In this document: in pieces, positions 16,904-24,800 of the stretch
Layout of the letters: the number at the start of each line of letters is the position of its first letter
Numbering within the stretch: the stretch's first letter is position 1
Assembly (NCBI RefSeq): GCF_933208495.1
Contig: NZ_CAKOET010000003.1
Location: 62,001 to 126,000 of the forward strand
Length of the DNA: 64,000 nucleotides
Direction of reading: 5' to 3'
DNA from: Convivina praedatoris
GTDB taxonomy: Bacteria > Bacillota > Bacilli > Lactobacillales > Lactobacillaceae
The notes under the pieces: model-generated
What the model saw: the letters and a program-made list of their open reading frames with translations, nothing else
Told to the model about the DNA's origin: nothing
Databases searched by the model: none
Made by a program: the position numbers and the translations under genes

Positions 16904-17896
16904 ATGATTATTGTTGCAAAAAATGAAGCTGCTGCTCAAGTGATTGTCCAAAAGTTGGATCAGCATGATCCAATTCACCCAGTGTTTATTCACCAAAACC
17001 GAGTAGCTTTAGCAGGGATTAAAAACATTAGTGAAGCTGATCAGCAAGTCATTGCCGATCAAGTCGAAGAAATTATTGAGAACCATCATTCCGCCATTAA
17101 GTCTTCACGGGCCTTTCATCCAGAAGATACCATTATTAAAACTAAGCATAGCGTTATCGGTGGTAAGAATTTCGTCTTGATGGCTGGACCAGACTCAATT
17201 GAATCACCCGAACACGTTTTGGAAATGGGGCAAGATGTAAAGGCTGCGGGGGCAACTATTTTACGTGGTGGGGCTTTTAAGCCACGGACATCTCCTTACT
17301 CCTACCAAGGGAACGGCGAAGAGGGACTTAAAGCTCACCGGGCTGCTGCTGATGCTTTAGAAATGGACATGGTTACCGAAATTTTGGATACTCGGGATGT
17401 CGATTTGGTTGATCAGTATACTGACATTTTCCAAGTTGGTACTCGAAACATGCAAAACTTCGCCTTGCTTAAGGCTTTGGGACAAAAGCGGAAGCCAGTG
17501 CTTCTAAAGCGCGGTATGTCAGCCACTATTGATGATTTATTAAACGCAGCTGAATATATTGCTGCCGGTGGCAATGATCAAATTATGTTGATGGAACGTG
17601 GTATTCGTACTTTTGACAGTAAATATACACGTAATACCTTTGATGTTGGCGCTATTCCAGTTTTGCAAAAGTTGACTCACTACCCAATTATTGCTGATAC
17701 TTCGCATGCCGCTGGACACAGCGAATTTGTAACGCCATTGGCTCAGGCAGCTGTTGCGGCTGGTGCTCAAGGTTTGATGACTGAAATTCACAATGACCCT
17801 AGCCATGCTTTTGTTGATGGCGCCCAAGCGCTAACACCGGCTCAGTATCAGGTATTGGCGACAACCGTACGAAAGATTCACGAGGTGATTGCATGA
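16904..17896 (+). CDS. aroF: 3-deoxy-7-phosphoheptulonate (DAHP) synthase, type I-beta with regulatory N-domain
   Basis: First committed step: phosphoenolpyruvate plus erythrose 4-phosphate gives DAHP. The 330-residue product has an N-terminal ferredoxin-like domain (about 1-70), which in Thermotoga-type enzymes binds Phe/Tyr for feedback control, then the barrel with LRGGAFKPRTSPYSYQG (about 118-134), VLLKRGMSATI, ERGIRTF, the His of ADTSHAAGH and Glu of TEIHNDP. Oddly, the conserved metal-ligand Cys of the AGPCSVE motif is Asp97 (AGPDSIE, codon GAC at 17192-17194). The other three metal ligands are present. GAGGAA precedes the ATG; the gene overlaps aroB by 4 bases. Confidence 0.94.
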   Translation: MIIVAKNEAAAQVIVQKLDQHDPIHPVFIHQNRVALAGIKNISEADQQVIADQVEEIIENHHSAIKSSRAFHPEDTIIKTKHSVIGGKNFVLMAGPDSIESPEHVLEMGQDVKAAGATILRGGAFKPRTSPYSYQGNGEEGLKAHRAAADALEMDMVTEILDTRDVDLVDQYTDIFQVGTRNMQNFALLKALGQKRKPVLLKRGMSATIDDLLNAAEYIAAGGNDQIMLMERGIRTFDSKYTRNTFDVGAIPVLQKLTHYPIIADTSHAAGHSEFVTPLAQAAVAAGAQGLMTEIHNDPSHAFVDGAQALTPAQYQVLATTVRKIHEVIA

Positions 17897-18951
17897 CCAC
17901 GGTCAAAGTAAAATTGACTCACAAAAATTATGATGTAAAGATTGAAAAGGGGTTACACCAAGCAATTGGTGAGCATATTCGCTCGGTTTGGCAACCACGT
18001 AAGGTGGTGCTTATTACTGATAGTAATGTTGGACCACTTTATTTAAGCAGTGCTCAAGAACAGTTAGAAAAAGCCGGCTTTGAAGTTTTACCGATTGAAG
18101 TACCAGCTGGTGAATCTTCAAAATCATTAACTAAAGTTGGTGAAATTATTAGTCAGATGGCCCAAGCTGGTTTTACTCGCCAAGATGGGGTTATCTCTCT
18201 TGGAGGTGGTATGGTCGGCGACCTATCCGGTGTGGTGGCTTCTTTGTACATGCGCGGGATTGCCTTTATCCAAGTTGCAACTTCCCTGACGGCTCAGGTT
18301 GATTCTTCTGTAGGTGGTAAAACAGCCGTAAACCTAGGCGAAACCAAAAATATTGCTGGTACTTTTTATCAGCCAGATTTAGTTTTGGTCGATAGTGACT
18401 ATTTAGATACTTTGACTGACCGGGATTTGGTTGAAGGGTATGGGGAAGTGGTTAAAACTTCAGCATTAGAGGGACAAGATTTCTTTGATTTCACTGGTAA
18501 GATTCGCTCCGTGCAGGATATTCGTGATCACGCACCTGAACTTTCCAAACGGTCAATTGCCTATAAGGCTAAAGTAGTGATGGGCGATGAAAAAGAGGCC
18601 GGTCAACGTCGATTTTTAAACTTTGGACATACCTTTGGTCATGCCATCGAATTGCTATCACATGGTAGTTTACGGCATGGGGAGGCAGTTGCAATTGGCA
18701 TGGTGACTATTACTCGTATTTTTGAAGCCGAAGGCATCAGTCCCCAGGGACTAACGCAAGCCTTGATTGATCGTTTGCAGGCTGTTGGGTTACCAATTAG
18801 TTCGGACTTGGTTGGAACGCCCTTATTTTTCCAGCACATGATTAATGATAAAAAGAATCGAGGCGGGGTGATTAATATGGTTGCCTTAGCCCAAGTTGGC
18901 CAACCAGTCATTGTACCCAAGCCTTTAGATGAAATCCGTTCGATGATTTAA
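17893..18951 (+). CDS. aroB: 3-dehydroquinate synthase
   Basis: Converts DAHP to 3-dehydroquinate with NAD+ and a divalent metal (Zn or Co). The NAD-binding GGGMVGDLSG motif is near residue 104, followed by QVATSLTAQVDSSVGGKTAVN, the substrate-binding block (about 127-147). The metal ligands are in EGYGEVVK (Glu), FGHTFGHAIE (His) and the LRHGEAVAIGM block (His). The 352-residue length is normal. The ATGA overlap with aroF and GAGGTG upstream indicate coupled translation in the aromatic operon. aroC follows after 18 bases. Confidence 0.97.
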   Translation: MTTVKVKLTHKNYDVKIEKGLHQAIGEHIRSVWQPRKVVLITDSNVGPLYLSSAQEQLEKAGFEVLPIEVPAGESSKSLTKVGEIISQMAQAGFTRQDGVISLGGGMVGDLSGVVASLYMRGIAFIQVATSLTAQVDSSVGGKTAVNLGETKNIAGTFYQPDLVLVDSDYLDTLTDRDLVEGYGEVVKTSALEGQDFFDFTGKIRSVQDIRDHAPELSKRSIAYKAKVVMGDEKEAGQRRFLNFGHTFGHAIELLSHGSLRHGEAVAIGMVTITRIFEAEGISPQGLTQALIDRLQAVGLPISSDLVGTPLFFQHMINDKKNRGGVINMVALAQVGQPVIVPKPLDEIRSMI

Positions 18952-18969
18952 GAATTAGAAAGAGGACTT

Positions 18970-20148
18970 ATGCGATATATTACAGCTGGTGAAAGCCATG
19001 GACCTGAAGAAATTGCCGTTATCGAAGGTATTCCGGCCGGTTTACATCTGAGTCAAGCTGATGTGGATGCTCAATTGGCTCGCCGTCAACACGGTTATGG
19101 TCGAGGTGAACGTCAAAAGATAGAAACTGACCGAGTAACCTTTTTAACTGGTGTTCGGCATCAATATACGTTAGGATCACCAATTACTTTAAATGTTCAT
19201 AATGACGACCATAATAATTGGTCAAAAATTATGGCGCCAGATGATCCTGCCGATGCTGAAAATACACTTCGTAAGGTACTGCGGCCCCGTCCTGGGCATG
19301 CTGACTTAGTTGGTGGTATGAAATATCGTCATCAAGCAGATTTACGGAACGTTTTGGAGCGGTCTTCAGCCCGTGAAACCACCATGCGGGTGGCCGTCGG
19401 AGCGGTAGCGAAAAAATTGTTGGCTGAAATTGGTGTAGATGTTCATGGTTTTGTGGTCAATGTTGGTCCGGCATATTCAGATTTGAGTACGTTGACTCAG
19501 TATAAAGACCTAGAGGGATTGCGCCAGGTGACAGAAGGATTTGCGACTCGGGCTTTAGATGCTAAAGCTGATCAGGCTATCCAGCAGGTAATTGATCAAG
19601 CCAAAGCTGATGCTAATACCGTGGGTGGACAGGTGCAAGTGATGGCCACTGGCGTACCAGTGGGCTTGGGTTCCTATGTTTCCGCTGATGAAAAGTTAGA
19701 CGCTAAAATTGCCCGAGCGATTGTTGGCATTAATGCCTTTAAGGGCGTTCAGTTTGGGGATGCCTTTAATAATGCCGATAAATTTGGTGATCAAATTATG
19801 GACGAAATTTATTGGAGTCAAGAACGTGGCTTTTACCGTGGTTCCGATAATTTAGGTGGCTTTGAAGGTGGAATGACGACCGGCGAACCAATTATTGTTC
19901 GTGGTGTGGTGAAACCAATTCCGACTTTGTATCGACCTATGCAGTCAGTTGATATTGACAGCCATGAAAATCATAAGGCCTCAATCGAACGTTCTGATAC
20001 CACTGCAGTGACTGCTGCAGCAGTGATTGCCGAAGCCATGGTGGCCATTGAATTAGCTAAAGCAGTTTTGGATAAATTTGATGCCGATAATATTGAGCGA
20101 ATGAAAGAACAAGTTCAACAGTATCGTCAAGAGATTCAAGAATTTTAA
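18970..20148 (+). CDS. aroC: Chorismate synthase
   Basis: Converts 5-enolpyruvylshikimate 3-phosphate to chorismate using reduced FMN, the last common step. Signature blocks are GESHGPEEIAVIEGIPAG at the N-terminus, the RRQHGYGRGERQKIE flavin/phosphate loop (about 38-52), LRPRPGHADLVGGMKYRH (about 104-121) and ERSSARETTMRVAVGAV (about 128-144). The length of 392 residues is as in Firmicutes. AGAGGA is 4 bases before the ATG. Its chorismate would feed both the Phe/Tyr branch here and the menF gene downstream in this window. Confidence 0.97.
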   Translation: MRYITAGESHGPEEIAVIEGIPAGLHLSQADVDAQLARRQHGYGRGERQKIETDRVTFLTGVRHQYTLGSPITLNVHNDDHNNWSKIMAPDDPADAENTLRKVLRPRPGHADLVGGMKYRHQADLRNVLERSSARETTMRVAVGAVAKKLLAEIGVDVHGFVVNVGPAYSDLSTLTQYKDLEGLRQVTEGFATRALDAKADQAIQQVIDQAKADANTVGGQVQVMATGVPVGLGSYVSADEKLDAKIARAIVGINAFKGVQFGDAFNNADKFGDQIMDEIYWSQERGFYRGSDNLGGFEGGMTTGEPIIVRGVVKPIPTLYRPMQSVDIDSHENHKASIERSDTTAVTAAAVIAEAMVAIELAKAVLDKFDADNIERMKEQVQQYRQEIQEF

Positions 20149-20152
20149 ATCC

Positions 20153-20170
20153 ATGTAGCTTCGGCTACGT
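20153..20170 (+). other. Intercistronic UUCG hairpin between aroC and aroA
   Basis: ATGTAGC (20153-20159) pairs with GCTACGT (20164-20170) around a TTCG tetraloop, an exceptionally stable fold. There is no T tract, so it is more likely an mRNA stability or processing element than a terminator. Confidence 0.6.
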
Positions 20171-20198
20171 ACATACAATTTGGTAAAGGAAAATACTC

Positions 20199-21509
20199 AT
20201 GATTAAATTAAATGAAGCTCCAGCAAGTGGTTTACATGGGGAACTGATGGTTCCCGGAGATAAGTCGATTTCACATCGAGCCCTAATGTTTGGTGCAATC
20301 GCCCAGGGAAAAACAGTGGTAGAACGTTTTTTGGCTTCAGCTGATGTTTATCATACGATGGGAGTTTTACAAAACTTAGGGGTGCAAATTGAAGAACAAG
20401 GCGACCAATTAATTATTGAAGGACGTGGATTACAGCATTTCCATGCTCCCACAACAGCGTTAGACATGGGTAACTCGGGTACTTCTACGCGCCTATTAAT
20501 GGGATTACTAGCCAAGCAACCCTTTGATATGCCTTTTTTTGGCGACGAGTCACTATCTAAAAGGCCTTTAAAACGAGTTAGCCAACCGTTACAGGCTATG
20601 GGTGCTCATTTTGAGTTAACCGATGGTGATTATTTACCTGGAGTTATTCAAGCTAATAATCAGTTACGAGGAATCCGGTATGAAATGCCAGTTGCTTCGG
20701 CCCAGGTTAAAAGTGCTTTAATTTTTGCTGGTATGCAGGCTGAGGGTACTACCACGATTGTGTCGCCGCTGGCTTCACGAGACCATACGGAACGAATGCT
20801 TCAAAAGTTTGGTGGTCGTATTGATTTTGATGGGGATACGATTCGAATTGAAAAGCAGCCATTATTGCAGGGACAGCATGTGGTTGTGCCGGCTGATATT
20901 TCTAGTGCGGCCTTCTTTATTGTGGCGGCTTTGATTACGCCAAATTCAAATATTACCTTAAAAGGTGTTGGTATTAATCCTACTCGGGATGGTATTTTGC
21001 GATTATTGAAAAGGATGGGCGCAAATATTGAAATGGTTAACCGGCATGATGACGAGGAGTCAGTAGCCGATTTGATTATTAAATATCAGCCACTACATGG
21101 GATTGAAATAACGGCTGCTGACATTCCGGCAACGGTCGATGAACTACCGATTTTAGCCTTGGCGGCTAGCCAAGCTCAAGGGACAACGACCATCAGCGGT
21201 GCCCAAGAATTACGCGTCAAAGAGACCGATCGAATTGACGCAGTGGTGCGCGTTTTGTCGCAATTAGGCGTATCAATTTCTGAAAGGCCGGATGGGATGG
21301 TCATTGAAGGTGGTAAGTCGTTGGTTGCCCATAATCAAAAAGTAGCTTTGTCATCAAGTGGGGATCATCGAATTGCCATGATGATTGCTGTGGCGGCGTT
21401 GATTACTAAAGGATCAGTGAGCCTGATTGACGAGGAGGCGATGGCAATTTCTTATCCAACTTTCATGGCAGATTTAGCGCAATTAATGCCTAACGAGGAG
21501 ATCAAATGA
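20199..21509 (+). CDS. aroA: 3-phosphoshikimate 1-carboxyvinyltransferase (EPSP synthase)
   Basis: Transfers the enolpyruvyl group of phosphoenolpyruvate to shikimate 3-phosphate. Two inverse-alpha/beta domains; blocks seen are PGDKSISHRALMFGAIAQG (about 19-37), LDMGNSGTSTRLLMG (about 88-102), AADIPATVDELPILALAA, RVKETDRIDAV and SSGDHRIAMMIAVAALI near the C-terminus. The 436-residue length is normal. AAAGGA is 10 bases before the ATG. The stop overlaps the tyrA start, showing operon continuity. Confidence 0.97.
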   Translation: MIKLNEAPASGLHGELMVPGDKSISHRALMFGAIAQGKTVVERFLASADVYHTMGVLQNLGVQIEEQGDQLIIEGRGLQHFHAPTTALDMGNSGTSTRLLMGLLAKQPFDMPFFGDESLSKRPLKRVSQPLQAMGAHFELTDGDYLPGVIQANNQLRGIRYEMPVASAQVKSALIFAGMQAEGTTTIVSPLASRDHTERMLQKFGGRIDFDGDTIRIEKQPLLQGQHVVVPADISSAAFFIVAALITPNSNITLKGVGINPTRDGILRLLKRMGANIEMVNRHDDEESVADLIIKYQPLHGIEITAADIPATVDELPILALAASQAQGTTTISGAQELRVKETDRIDAVVRVLSQLGVSISERPDGMVIEGGKSLVAHNQKVALSSSGDHRIAMMIAVAALITKGSVSLIDEEAMAISYPTFMADLAQLMPNEEIK

Positions 21510-22378
21510 ACGTTGTGATTGTGGGATTAGGTGAAATGGGAGCCTCCTTGGCCTGTGATTTACGTAAAAATCCGCAGATAAAATTAATAGGCGTTGATCG
21601 AGATGTGGCTAGCTTAGCCTATGCTCGTAAAACTAGTTTGGTAGACCAAACTAGTCAGGATTTGGCCGAAGTTGCTACCCAGGCTGATTTGATTATTTTA
21701 GCGACGCCAGTTGAAAGCATTGAACAAATGATTGAACAATTAGGGCAGCTGGACTTAAAAACAACGGTAATTATCACTGATGCCGGCTCAACTAAACGCG
21801 CTATTATGGCTCAGGCCCAGCAATTTTTGTTACCAAAAGGCATTACCTTTATCGGTGGGCACGCCATGGCTGGGAGTCATTTAGCTGGCGTTCAGGCTGC
21901 TCAAATGGGGATGTATCGCCATGCACCATATTTTTTAATGCCAGCAGATGAGCAGGCAGCTAGCCGAGTGGACAATTTAAAGGTTATCTTAGCGCCCACT
22001 GGTGCCAATTTTATTACTATGTCAGTTGACGAGCACGATGATTTAATGGCGGTTGTTTCAGATAATCCCCACGTAATTGCCTTTGCTTTGATGAATAGTT
22101 CCGTTAATGATTTGGGAAAGAGTCAAGACTTTGGTCAATATGTGGCAGGCGGTTTTAAGGATATGACTCGGATTGCGGCGAGTGATCCGCAACTGTGGTC
22201 TGATATTTTATTGAGTAATCAAGGGGCAATTTTAAATAATTTAACTAGTTTTCGACAAGCTCTAGATCAATTTCAAAGAGCGATTGAAGATAGTGATGAA
22301 GAAACATTACTGCAATTAATTAGTAGAGCCCAAATAAGTCGACAAAATTTATTAATAAAGCGAGAAAATAATGATTAA
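21506..22378 (+). CDS. tyrA: Prephenate dehydrogenase
   Basis: Oxidative decarboxylation of prephenate to 4-hydroxyphenylpyruvate, the tyrosine branch. The N-terminal Rossmann motif GLGEMGASLA (about 7-16) and Asp at the end of strand 2 (GVDRD) indicate NAD+ use. TPVESIEQ and GGHAMAGSHLAGVQAA (about 117-132, with the catalytic-type His) are family blocks. At 290 residues it lacks the C-terminal ACT domain of many Firmicute TyrA proteins, so feedback control by Tyr may be absent here and left to the operon leader. It overlaps aroA by 4 bases and aroK by 8. Confidence 0.93.
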   Translation: MNVVIVGLGEMGASLACDLRKNPQIKLIGVDRDVASLAYARKTSLVDQTSQDLAEVATQADLIILATPVESIEQMIEQLGQLDLKTTVIITDAGSTKRAIMAQAQQFLLPKGITFIGGHAMAGSHLAGVQAAQMGMYRHAPYFLMPADEQAASRVDNLKVILAPTGANFITMSVDEHDDLMAVVSDNPHVIAFALMNSSVNDLGKSQDFGQYVAGGFKDMTRIAASDPQLWSDILLSNQGAILNNLTSFRQALDQFQRAIEDSDEETLLQLISRAQISRQNLLIKRENND

Positions 22379-23174
22379 AGAACCGGATACCTTAATGTTA
22401 ATTGGTTTCATGGGAGCTGGCAAAACAACCGTTGGCCGTGAGATTGCCCGTCAACATCATTCTAAGTTTTTAGATTTAGATCGGGAAATTGAGCGGGCAG
22501 CGGGGATGTCAATTGCCCAAATTTTTAAAGAACATGATGAAGATTATTTTCGTCGCATAGAAACCCAGGTGTTAAGTCAAGCTCAAACATTTAATGGTGT
22601 GGTAGCAACCGGTGGTGGTGTGGTGGAAAGAGCTCAAAATCGGGAAATCTTAAAAAATTCACCAGCAACCCTAGTGTATTTGCATGGAAATTTGGAAAGT
22701 ACCATTAGTCGTTTGCTGGCAGAAGGACAACGACCACTTTTGCAGGAAAAGTCAACAGCTGATTTCTTTCAACTTTGGGAAGCGCGGGATCCAAAATATC
22801 AAGAGGTGGCTAATTTTACAGTAGAAACGGTTGGTAAAACGCCGCAAAGAATCGCAGCTGAAATCGTGGCGCTTTTTAGTGCCAATGAGGATGAGCTGGC
22901 TTTTTTAGCTCTGCGTTCGCAAATTGATGCCTTCGACCGACAGTTATTTGATATTATTTCCAAACGAATGGAAGTTGTGTTAGCTGTTGCAAATTACAAA
23001 AAAAAGGTTGGCATGTCCGTTTCTCAACCAACTCGTATGTCTAACATGCGGGCCGCTTTGAAGGTTGATTACGCCCAAAATCCAAACATTTCCGACGAGT
23101 TTATTGATGAATTGATGACTATTTTGTTAGAAACCGCCATGAAACGTGAAGACGAAGAGATGCAACGGGGGTGA
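22371..23174 (+). CDS. aroK: Shikimate kinase fused to AroQ-type chorismate mutase
   Basis: A bifunctional 267-residue protein. Residues 1-165 are shikimate kinase: Walker A GFMGAGKTTVG (about 12-22), DLDREIE, FRRIETQ and VATGGGVVERA. Residues about 178-267 form an all-helical AroQ chorismate mutase domain: LRSQIDAFDRQLFDIISKRM with the expected Arg, Asp and Arg, then ANYKKKVGM with the catalytic-type Lys. It therefore covers two non-adjacent steps, shikimate phosphorylation and chorismate to prephenate. No other chorismate mutase is in the operon. The ATG overlaps tyrA by 8 bases with only a weak binding site, implying coupling. Confidence 0.93.
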   Translation: MIKEPDTLMLIGFMGAGKTTVGREIARQHHSKFLDLDREIERAAGMSIAQIFKEHDEDYFRRIETQVLSQAQTFNGVVATGGGVVERAQNREILKNSPATLVYLHGNLESTISRLLAEGQRPLLQEKSTADFFQLWEARDPKYQEVANFTVETVGKTPQRIAAEIVALFSANEDELAFLALRSQIDAFDRQLFDIISKRMEVVLAVANYKKKVGMSVSQPTRMSNMRAALKVDYAQNPNISDEFIDELMTILLETAMKREDEEMQRG

Positions 23175-23178
23175 ATCC

Positions 23179-23733
23179 ATGCGACTACATACTTTGGGAC
23201 CGATTGGCACGGATTCACAGCGGGCAGCCCAATACTATCAAAGTGACCAAGAAATTGTTTTACATAATAGCTTTGAAGAAATTTTGACCAATTTAGCTGA
23301 CTATCAGGGGGAAGAAGTTTTACTACCGGTGGCTTTTAAATCGCAGCAGGTTCCCGGTTTAAATTTTGCGGACTTCAACTACTTGGAGTGGCAACGTGCT
23401 AAAATTAAAACGGCTTTTGTGTTACCACTATTGCCCTTAATTGTTTTGGAAAATCTTAATCATCAAAAGCAGATTGCTATCATTCATGCAGCGACCGAAG
23501 GTTTAATGAAACGCTATTTGCAATCAGTTAATTTAGATAATGTTTGGGGGCCTTCGGTTGTTTTTGCCCCTAGTAAACCAGTGGCCTTTGAACATTTTGT
23601 GGCCGATCAAGATTGGTTTTCAATTGTATCGTTAAACCAGTATGAAAATAGTGATTTAGTTGATGATGATCATTACCAAGTTCGGCAAACCCTCCGTCCT
23701 GAGATGGTCTGGGTCGTCTATGAGATAAAGTAG
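23179..23733 (+). CDS. Prephenate dehydratase-like protein without ACT domain
   Basis: A 184-residue protein beginning MRLHTLGPIGTDSQRAA, which matches the opening of prephenate dehydratases (family form AYLGPxGTFSxxAA), with a PBP-like alpha/beta fold suggested. Its place between chorismate mutase and aroD is where pheA would be. However, the Ser/Glu-rich substrate block (NSxEG) and the TRF motif are not visible, and the C-terminal ACT regulatory domain is absent. I therefore call it dehydratase-like. Alternatives are a divergent but active enzyme, a BacA-type prephenate decarboxylase relative, or a non-catalytic subunit. Start at 23179 with GGGGG 6 bases upstream. Confidence 0.6.
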   Translation: MRLHTLGPIGTDSQRAAQYYQSDQEIVLHNSFEEILTNLADYQGEEVLLPVAFKSQQVPGLNFADFNYLEWQRAKIKTAFVLPLLPLIVLENLNHQKQIAIIHAATEGLMKRYLQSVNLDNVWGPSVVFAPSKPVAFEHFVADQDWFSIVSLNQYENSDLVDDDHYQVRQTLRPEMVWVVYEIK

Positions 23734-23739
23734 GATAAA

Positions 23740-24624
23740 ATGAATTTACGTGAGTTATTGAAGCTACCCCCCGCTAACCGGCCAGTCATTGCGGTACCAA
23801 TGATCTTAGGCCCCCAAGATAAATTTTCGCCTTTTGCTCGGGAATTAGCGACGCAAAATCCAGATGTAGTTGAATGGCGGGCAGACTACATTGTTGATGA
23901 ATTTAGTCAGGAAGTAATTTGGCAGCAAGTTAAAGCTGGGGCTCAGCAAGAGTTGGCTCAGAAAAATATTTCTAAATTAACCGAAGCCAAAATGCTGTCG
24001 GAATTAGAAGCGGCGCGGCAAGAATTTCTAACGAATTGGCCAGCCATGCAACGTAAAATTATTAAAGAAATTGTTAGTAATGTTTTTGATACAGTTGGCC
24101 AATATCCGGTTATTTTAACCTATCGGACTAAGAGTCAGGGCGGCCAAGGAGAGTTTAATGATTTAGAGTATGTGACCTTCATCATGGCTGCCTTACAAAC
24201 TGGTTTTCCTTTTGCAGCGATAGACTTGGAAGATACTTTGGAAAGTGGACTGAAGGAGAAGATTATTCAGGCCGCCAAAGCACTTGAAATTCCAGTGCTA
24301 CTTTCTTATCATGATTGGCAGACCACACCAGTTAATCTAGAAAAGGTCATTCAATATTTGGCGGATCAACCGGTTCAAATTGTTAAACTAGCCGTAATGC
24401 CCCAAGTGGCAACTGATGTTGATCGCTTGCTGGATGCAACAGCCGCCATGGCTCCCGTGATTAGTCAGCCTTTAGTGACAATGGCGATGGGACCACTGGG
24501 TGAAAAAAGCCGTATTGAAGGATATAAGTACGGTTCGCAGATGACTTTTGCGAGTTTATCGAGCCAGTATAGTTCTGCACCTGGTCAATTGACCGTGGCG
24601 CAACTATTGCAGGCTTGGCAGTAA
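23740..24624 (+). CDS. aroD: 3-dehydroquinate dehydratase, type I
   Basis: Dehydrates 3-dehydroquinate to 3-dehydroshikimate through a Schiff base. EWRADYI (about 46-52), TYRTKSQGGQGE (about 127-138), the catalytic His in SYHDWQTTP (about 188-196) and Schiff-base Lys in VQIVKLAVMPQ (about 211-221) are all visible. At 294 residues it is about 45 longer than usual; the extra segment lies between EWRADYI and the TYR motif and is rich in Glu, Gln, Lys and Ala, looking helical. It is the last gene of the aromatic operon; a new promoter overlaps its end. Confidence 0.95.
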   Translation: MNLRELLKLPPANRPVIAVPMILGPQDKFSPFARELATQNPDVVEWRADYIVDEFSQEVIWQQVKAGAQQELAQKNISKLTEAKMLSELEAARQEFLTNWPAMQRKIIKEIVSNVFDTVGQYPVILTYRTKSQGGQGEFNDLEYVTFIMAALQTGFPFAAIDLEDTLESGLKEKIIQAAKALEIPVLLSYHDWQTTPVNLEKVIQYLADQPVQIVKLAVMPQVATDVDRLLDATAAMAPVISQPLVTMAMGPLGEKSRIEGYKYGSQMTFASLSSQYSSAPGQLTVAQLLQAWQ

Positions 24625-24636
24625 GCATGTTATAAT
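24607..24636 (+). promoter_or_regulatory. Extended -10 promoter at the end of aroD
   Basis: TTGCAG (24607-24612), an 18-base spacer and TGTTATAAT (24628-24636), an extended -10 box. The predicted start is near 24643. It drives only a very short region before a strong terminator, so its product is the candidate small RNA. Confidence 0.55.
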
Positions 24637-24642
24637 ACTTTT

Positions 24643-24700
24643 CGACCAACTGGGTAGTATCTATCTACCTACCCGTCACTCTTCGGAGTGGCGTTTTTTT
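24643..24700 (+). ncRNA. Candidate 58-nt small RNA or prematurely terminated leader
   Basis: From the predicted start to the T tract the RNA would hold two back-to-back hairpins: GGGTAG (24652-24657) with CTACCC (24669-24674), then GTCACTC (24675-24681) with GAGTGGC (24686-24692) on a TTCG loop, followed by GTTTTTTT. The second hairpin also serves as the aro operon terminator. I recognise no known riboswitch. Confidence 0.4.
24675..24700 (+). terminator. Terminator after aroD
   Basis: A 7-bp stem with a TTCG tetraloop and seven T residues, 51 bases after the aroD stop; it ends the aromatic operon. Confidence 0.88.
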
Positions 24701-24712
24701 ATGGCTGAATTT

Positions 24713-24769
24713 CAATAATATTTAGTTTATATAAATATTATTGGAATTTATGTTTAATTATATTAAAAT
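24713..24769 (+). promoter_or_regulatory. Operator-like palindrome and promoter of the DUF2089 operon
   Basis: CAATAATATTTA (24713-24724), seven bases and TAAATATTATTG (24732-24743) form a perfect 12-bp inverted repeat. It overlaps a promoter with TTGGAA (24741-24746), a 17-base spacer and TAAAAT (24764-24769). The arrangement fits control by a dimeric DNA-binding protein, perhaps the DUF2089 product itself. Confidence 0.65.
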
Positions 24770-24800
24770 AAAATAAATAATATTAAAAAGGAGATTAAAT

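Noticed and set aside
24643-24700. PreQ1, fluoride or guanidine riboswitch
   Set aside because: None of the core motifs for these aptamers is present, and the following gene has its own promoter; kept only as a candidate small RNA.
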